Shown here: piece by piece, positions 59,821 through 64,000 of the stretch | Layout of the letters: each line of letters begins with the position of its first letter | How positions within the stretch are numbered: the stretch's first letter is position 1 | From: Paraburkholderia sp. BCC1886 | GTDB lineage: Bacteria > Pseudomonadota > Gammaproteobacteria > Burkholderiales > Burkholderiaceae | Assembly (NCBI RefSeq): GCF_900996245.1 | Contig: NZ_CAAJGK010000042.1 | Location: forward strand, 1 to 64,000 | Reading direction: 5' to 3' | Length of the DNA: 64,000 bases | Made by a program: the position numbers and the translations under genes | Notes under the pieces: generated by a model | What the model saw: the letters and a program-made list of their open reading frames with translations, nothing else | The model's database searches: none | What the model was told of the DNA's origin: nothing

Positions 59821-61007
59821 CCTTACCTCTCTCCGGTGTGCGCATCGTCGCGGTCGAACAGTATGGTGCGGGTCCGTTTGCGACCCAGCATCTCGCCGAC
59901 CTCGGCGCGGAAATCATCAAGGTGGAAAACTTCCGCGAAGGGGGTGACGTGGGTCGGGCCGTGGGCCCTCACTTCTTCGGCGAAGGCGATAGCCATTTCT
60001 TCGAGGCATTCAACCGCAATAAATGCAGTCTCACGCTCGACCTGAAAAAAGACGACGCGCGCGCGGTGCTGCTCGACCTGGTTAAAACGAGCGATGCGGT
60101 GTTCAACAATCTGCGCGGCGACCTGCCCGTTAAACTCGGACTGACCTACGAGCAGCTCAAGGAAGCCAATCCGTCCATCGTCTGTGCGCACCTGTCCGCC
60201 TATGGACGCACCGGTAGCCGCGCGGCGTGGCCCGGTTACGACTACCTGATGCAGGCCGAGGCCGGTTATCTGTCCGTGACCGGTGAACCGGACAGTCCGC
60301 CGGCGCGTTTCGGATTGTCGATCATCGATCTGATGACCGGCACCACCGCCGCGATGGCGCTGCTGGCCGGGATCGTGCAGGCACGCGCAACCGGTATCGG
60401 CCGCGATTTGGACGTGAGCCTGTTCGACGTCGCCTTGCACAATCTCGCCTACGTGGCGACCTGGTATCTGAATGGCGATGTGGTCACCGGACGCGACCGC
60501 CGCTCGGCGCATCCATCGTTGACGCCGAGCCAGTTGTACAAGACGAAGGACGGCTGGATCTTCCTCATGTGCAACAAGGAGAAGTTCTGGGGCGTGCTCG
60601 CCGAGGTGCTCGATAAACCTTCGTGGATCACCGATCCGCGTTTCAACAACTTCAAGGCCCGACTCGAGAACCGCGAACTGGTCGAGAAAGAACTCGATGC
60701 CGCATTGTCGACGGCAAGCACGGACGAATGGCTCAAACGCTTCGGTGGCCAGGTGCCGGCCGCACCGGTGTACGACGTCAAGCAGGCACTCGACAATCCG
60801 TTCGTGGCCGAACGCGCTGGCGTGGTCGATGCCGAGCATCCGCGTTTCGGCAAGATTCGCGGCGTCGCCGCGCCCGTGCGCGTGGACGAGCCGTTGCCCT
60901 TGCGTGCCGCGCCGGAACTCGGCCAGGACACGGACAGGCTGCTCGCTGAACTCGGTTACGATAGCGAGCGTATTGCCTCGCTCCGTAAGAATGCCGTCGT
61001 GCAATGA
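59817..61007 (+). CDS. Class III (CaiB/BaiF) CoA-transferase
   Basis: A 396-residue family III CoA-transferase. VRIVAVEQYGAGPFATQHLADLGAEIIKVENFREGGDVGR (about 8-47) is the standard N-terminal CoA-binding part. The catalytic Asp lies in GLSIIDLMTGTTAAMALLAGI (about 161-181). It moves CoA from a donor such as succinyl-CoA to a dicarboxylate. With the MaoC hydratase and CitE-like lyase it matches itaconate CoA-transferase (ict in Pseudomonas), but mesaconate, citramalate or methylsuccinate are also possible substrates. Confidence 0.87.
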   Translation: MTLPLSGVRIVAVEQYGAGPFATQHLADLGAEIIKVENFREGGDVGRAVGPHFFGEGDSHFFEAFNRNKCSLTLDLKKDDARAVLLDLVKTSDAVFNNLRGDLPVKLGLTYEQLKEANPSIVCAHLSAYGRTGSRAAWPGYDYLMQAEAGYLSVTGEPDSPPARFGLSIIDLMTGTTAAMALLAGIVQARATGIGRDLDVSLFDVALHNLAYVATWYLNGDVVTGRDRRSAHPSLTPSQLYKTKDGWIFLMCNKEKFWGVLAEVLDKPSWITDPRFNNFKARLENRELVEKELDAALSTASTDEWLKRFGGQVPAAPVYDVKQALDNPFVAERAGVVDAEHPRFGKIRGVAAPVRVDEPLPLRAAPELGQDTDRLLAELGYDSERIASLRKNAVVQ

Positions 61008-61828
61008 AGTCCGACCGCTTCGGCGACGGGTGGAGTGGGGCGCACACGCTCCCTTCATCCATTCTCATGCGAGAGCCGATGGTCACCGTATTAAATCAGC
61101 AACCGCGTTACATGCAGTTGGCACAAACCCTCGTCAACGAAATCCAGAGTGGCCGTTATCCGGTCGGATCGACCATTCCAACCGAGTTCGAGCTGTGCGA
61201 GCAGTTCGGCGCGAGCCGTTCGACCGTTCGTGAGGCGGTCAAGCAACTCGTGCAGTTGGGCATGGTGGTTCGGCAGGCAGGAGTGGGCACGACCGTGAAG
61301 GCGGTGCGAACCGAGAACAGTTATCGGCAGGTCATGCAGCAGTTGAGCGATCTGCATCGCTACACCGCCGATACGACGCTCGAGTTTCTTTCGAAGACGA
61401 CTGTCGAGATCAACGACCCGGTGCTGTGCGATATCACGCGCGCGAAGCCTGGCGAAACCTGGCTGCGAATCGAATTCCTGCGGCGCTCGCCGAATAGTTC
61501 CGATCCCATCTGCCACACCGAGGTCTTCATCCAGCCCGCGTTCCGCTCGCTCGACGTCGTCGAAAGCCAGCCACAAATGCCCATCTACACGATGATCGAG
61601 CGCCAGTTCGGTGAACAGATTGCGGAGGTGGAGCAGGATATCCGCGCGATGGCCTTGCCGTCGCATATTGCAAAGCTCGTCAACGCGAAAGCGAATTCAC
61701 CGGCGCTGCGGCTGTGCCGCTCCTATTTCAACCGGCGCGGCCAGATTGTCGAAGTGTCCGTCAACATTCATCCTGCGGATCGTTTTACCTACTCCGAGAC
61801 CTTTCAGCGAGGGTGGAACGCCGCTTAG
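61004..61828 (+). CDS. GntR-family regulator, HutC/UTRA type
   Basis: A regulator with a GntR winged helix (PRYMQLAQTLVNEIQSGRYPVGSTIPTEFELCEQFGASRSTVREAVKQL) and a C-terminal UTRA effector domain (about 125-270, with GETWLRIEFLRR and the final AVSVNIHPADRF-like stretch). The earliest ATG overlaps the CoA-transferase stop by ATGA and gives 274 residues. Alternative starts 21 and 25 codons later would give the usual ~250 and cannot be excluded. It most probably binds the TTTGT-N4-ACAAA palindrome at the operon promoter and is released by a pathway intermediate. Confidence 0.88.
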   Translation: MKSDRFGDGWSGAHTLPSSILMREPMVTVLNQQPRYMQLAQTLVNEIQSGRYPVGSTIPTEFELCEQFGASRSTVREAVKQLVQLGMVVRQAGVGTTVKAVRTENSYRQVMQQLSDLHRYTADTTLEFLSKTTVEINDPVLCDITRAKPGETWLRIEFLRRSPNSSDPICHTEVFIQPAFRSLDVVESQPQMPIYTMIERQFGEQIAEVEQDIRAMALPSHIAKLVNAKANSPALRLCRSYFNRRGQIVEVSVNIHPADRFTYSETFQRGWNAA

Positions 61829-61848
61829 TGCCGTTCATGGAGAACCAC

Positions 61849-62661
61849 ATGGCGTTACGTAGTTATCTGTTCGTGCCCGGCGACCGCCCGGAGCGATTCG
61901 AAAAAGCACTGGCGAGCGCCGCGCACCAGGTGGTGATCGATCTGGAAGACGCAGTCAATCCCGACGCGAAAGTGGCTGCGCGCGAAGGACTATCTGCGTG
62001 GCTCGGCGACGCACTGCCTAAAGCCCATCGGTCACGAGTGGTCGTGCGCGTGAATGCGTTCGGCACGCCGTGGCATGAGGACGACGTGAGCATGCTGCGC
62101 ACGGCGGGCCTCACGAACGTAATGGTCCCCAAAGCGGAGAATGCAAGCGAACTCGCCGATATCGCCGTGCGCTGCGGTGCCGAAGTCACGCTTATCGCGC
62201 TGATCGAAAGCGTTACCGGCATCGTGCAGATGCGTAATATCGCCAATGAGAAAGCCGTATCGCGCCTCGCGTTCGGCTCGTTCGATTACTGTGTGGATGC
62301 AGGCGTCGACGGTACAGATCGGGAACTGGATTATGTCCGCTCGCAATTCGTTATCGAATCACGTTATGCCAATCTGCCGCCGCCGGTGGACGGCGTGACG
62401 CTGAGCGTGGACGACGCCGCGCTCATTTCCGAAGATGTCGCGGCAGGACGCCGCTTCGGATTCGGGGGCAAATTGTGCATCCATCCAAAACAGGTTGACC
62501 TTGTCAATCGCGGGTTCGCGCCGAGCGACGCGGATCGTGCATGGGCCGAACGGGTGCTGGCAAAGCTCGCGGAAAATCCGCGTGGGGCCATCGCCGTCGA
62601 CGGCAAACTGGTCGACAAGCCGATCGTCGATCGCGCGAAGCGCATTGTTGCCGATATCTGA
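61849..62661 (+). CDS. HpcH/HpaI-CitE family CoA-ester lyase
   Basis: A 270-residue lyase. RSYLFVPGDRPERFEKALASAAHQVVIDLEDAVNPDAKVAAREG (about 4-47) is the CitE-like N-terminus with Glu-Asp metal ligand. VVVRVNAFGTPWHEDD has the phosphate/CoA-binding Arg. VMVPKAENASEL, IALIESVTGI and RLAFGSFDYCVDAGVDGTD follow, then GFGGKLCIHPKQVDLVNRGF. It would cleave citramalyl-CoA to acetyl-CoA and pyruvate (ccl in itaconate clusters) or malyl/methylmalyl-CoA. GGAG is 6 bases before this ATG; an ATG four codons earlier is less well placed. Confidence 0.88.
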   Translation: MALRSYLFVPGDRPERFEKALASAAHQVVIDLEDAVNPDAKVAAREGLSAWLGDALPKAHRSRVVVRVNAFGTPWHEDDVSMLRTAGLTNVMVPKAENASELADIAVRCGAEVTLIALIESVTGIVQMRNIANEKAVSRLAFGSFDYCVDAGVDGTDRELDYVRSQFVIESRYANLPPPVDGVTLSVDDAALISEDVAAGRRFGFGGKLCIHPKQVDLVNRGFAPSDADRAWAERVLAKLAENPRGAIAVDGKLVDKPIVDRAKRIVADI

Positions 62662-62730
62662 TTTGCCCGGGCAAGCGAGCCTTGAAGATCACCGCTGTCC
62701 CGGAACTGCCCAACGAGGTTTAACCCCGAA

Positions 62731-63261
62731 ATGGAACGCGAACTCCTGCATACACGTCGTATCGAGCTGACCGGCTACAAGCGGGCCGATGGTCTTTACG
62801 ACATCGAGGGGCATCTCAAGGACACCAAGACTTACGATCGCAATTCAAATGGCGTCGTGCGCCGTGCCGGCGATGCGATCCACGAAATGCGGCTACGAAT
62901 CACGGTGAATCTCGATCTGCTCATCGTCGATGCTCATGCAGAGTCGGAAGTCGTGCCGTATGAAGGTTTTTGCGAGCTTATTGCCCCGGACTATAAGAAA
63001 CTGATCGGCCTGAAACTCGAAGCGGGCTTCATGCGGGAGACACGAAAACTGTTTGGCGGGGTCAACGGGTGCACGCATTTGACCGAGTTGATCGGCGGCG
63101 TGGCGACGGCCGCCTTCCAGACGATGAGCGAAGAAATCAACGCGTTGAACGAGAGCCAGCCGTTCCAGATAAACGGCTGTCATGCGCTAGTCAGCGATGG
63201 CGAAGCGGTGCGGACGTTTTATCCCAAGTGGTTCCGGCCGGGCGTCGCGCAGGAGAGTTGA
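62731..63261 (+). CDS. DUF2889 protein
   Basis: A 176-residue cytoplasmic protein. The family pattern is clear: LLHTRRIELTGYKRADGLYDIEGHLKDTKTY (about 5-35), then IHEMRLRITVNLDLLIVDAHAESEVVPYEGFCELIAPDYKKLIGLKL and GCTHLTELIGGVATAAFQTM, with a conserved Cys-x2-Leu at the end (about 112-118). DUF2889 genes occur beside CoA-ester and aromatic degradation genes in Proteobacteria, but no activity is known. Last gene of the operon, 69 bases after the lyase. Confidence 0.85.
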   Translation: MERELLHTRRIELTGYKRADGLYDIEGHLKDTKTYDRNSNGVVRRAGDAIHEMRLRITVNLDLLIVDAHAESEVVPYEGFCELIAPDYKKLIGLKLEAGFMRETRKLFGGVNGCTHLTELIGGVATAAFQTMSEEINALNESQPFQINGCHALVSDGEAVRTFYPKWFRPGVAQES

Positions 63262-63333
63262 GCAGGCCTTATCCACCGCGATGCCACCATGGAAGGCCGC
63301 ACGCCTTGGCTCATTCGGCCGCTTCTATCTGCG

Positions 63334-64000
63334 TCACCGCCCTTTAGCCAGGAAGGCATTCGTTGCGAGATCGACTTCGAGTTCATCGAGGTTGGCATTG
63401 AAAAATGTGCGCAATTCTTCGAGTGAGGGAGCGGTCTGTAATAGCTGCTCGTAGCCGGGGTCGTCCAGATCGGGAACGCACTTGCGCAGGCGCATGGCTG
63501 CGTTCGCATAGCCGTTCAGGAAACCGAGCCGCGCGAAAGTCCGGTAGAAGTCTTGAAAGCCGTAGCCATGTTGTGTCATGAGCACGTACAGGTCGAACCA
63601 GTCTCGTGTTTTTGAACGCTCTGCGCAAACGACGCATTTGGTGGCGAATACTTCGTCCATGGACGCGACCCGCAGTGGCTCATCGGTCTCGCCGGTGATG
63701 ATCCTGCTGGCGGGTGGGTCCAGACAGATCAACGAAATCTTGACCGTCCCGTTGGCGATGAAATTCTGCTGGTAGTCCGCCAGGTCCAGGCCGGAGTCGA
63801 GAAACTCTTCTTCTGCTACTGGGCTGCGCACCGGCTCCAGCGAAACTCCGGAGCGAGGAAGCTCGCTCGCCATGAGTTTGATCCGCGTGCGCGGCAGCTT
63901 TGCCTTCACGAAAGCAAAGTCCAGATCTTCGCTGACCCGGTGCCCGATGCGCAGCGTCAGCGCAGTGCCGCCGATCAGGACAAAGCCGCGCAGTAGCGGA
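63334..64000 (-). CDS. AbiEii/AbiGii-type nucleotidyltransferase (start beyond window)
   Basis: About 222 residues are visible and the frame stays open to the window edge. At the edge the reading is PLLRGFVLIGGTALTLRIGH, followed by RVSEDLDFAF: the GG-[ST]-x-L...SxDLDF nucleotidyltransferase motif. Downstream, SMDEVFATKCVVCAERSKTRDWFDLYVLM (about residues 110-138 of the visible part) is the usual C-terminal signature with Lys-Arg-Lys-x-RDWFDL. Such proteins are the toxin half of AbiE-type systems, or stand-alone proteins. The antitoxin AbiEi would lie to the right, outside the window. Convergent with the C5-dicarboxylate operon. Confidence 0.8.
   Translation of the reverse strand, partial: PLLRGFVLIGGTALTLRIGHRVSEDLDFAFVKAKLPRTRIKLMASELPRSGVSLEPVRSPVAEEEFLDSGLDLADYQQNFIANGTVKISLICLDPPASRIITGETDEPLRVASMDEVFATKCVVCAERSKTRDWFDLYVLMTQHGYGFQDFYRTFARLGFLNGYANAAMRLRKCVPDLDDPGYEQLLQTAPSLEELRTFFNANLDELEVDLATNAFLAKGR

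Overview
High-GC, Burkholderiaceae-type DNA. A plasmid-type initiator gene, an iteron array, parA, parB and parS-like palindromes lie in the right half. The window is therefore best read as the replication/partition region of a secondary replicon (chromid or megaplasmid), probably of a Paraburkholderia-like bacterium. The genus is inferred from gene style and base composition, not from a marker gene. I saw no rRNA, tRNA, CRISPR array or intact insertion sequence.

Layout. (1) About 1-8.9 kb: a leftward catabolic operon (alcohol dehydrogenase, MFS permease, aldehyde dehydrogenase, acyl-CoA synthetase, two MaoC-like proteins, thiolase-like protein plus DUF35 protein, and an acyl-CoA dehydrogenase cut by the window edge). 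A divergent IclR regulator faces it across three operator-like palindromes. Together these would import an alcohol or acid, oxidise it to an acid, activate it to a CoA ester and degrade the chain. (2) 9.9-16.3 kb: a GFA-family protein, an exported glycosidase-like lipoprotein, a tannase/feruloyl-esterase-family lipoprotein, a membrane protein with a repetitive beta-type region and a small secreted repeat protein. (3) 16.4-41.6 kb: a complete-looking leftward extracellular contractile injection system (eCIS, phage-tail-like) operon. It encodes sheath, tube, DUF4255 cap, CDC48-type AAA+ ATPase, tube/LysM proteins, hub, spike, PAAR tip, gp25, two J-type baseplate proteins, a tail-protein-I/beta-helix protein, DUF6519, and at its end a membrane coiled-coil protein, a lipoprotein and a DUF4157 probable effector. 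A sigma54-type promoter with upstream palindromes and an adjacent sigma54 activator lie at its head. (4) 43.2-48.8 kb: LysR, TauD/TfdA-type dioxygenase, MFS permease, DUF4148 protein, RidA-family protein and a cysteine-dioxygenase-like cupin. (5) 49.3-53.8 kb: the replication initiator, iterons and parAB-parS, followed by about 1.4 kb with no convincing gene. (6) 55.2-63.3 kb: a GntR/HutC-controlled operon (MaoC hydratase, MFS, MmgE/PrpD, acyl-CoA dehydrogenase, class III CoA-transferase, regulator, CitE-like lyase, DUF2889). Its gene content matches itaconate or related C5-dicarboxylate degradation. (7) The right edge holds a partial AbiEii-type nucleotidyltransferase.

The most interesting parts are the eCIS locus with its DUF4157 protein (which carries an additional D...ExK nuclease-like signature), its sigma54 control region, the iteron/parS replicon core and the two tightly regulated CoA-ester pathways.
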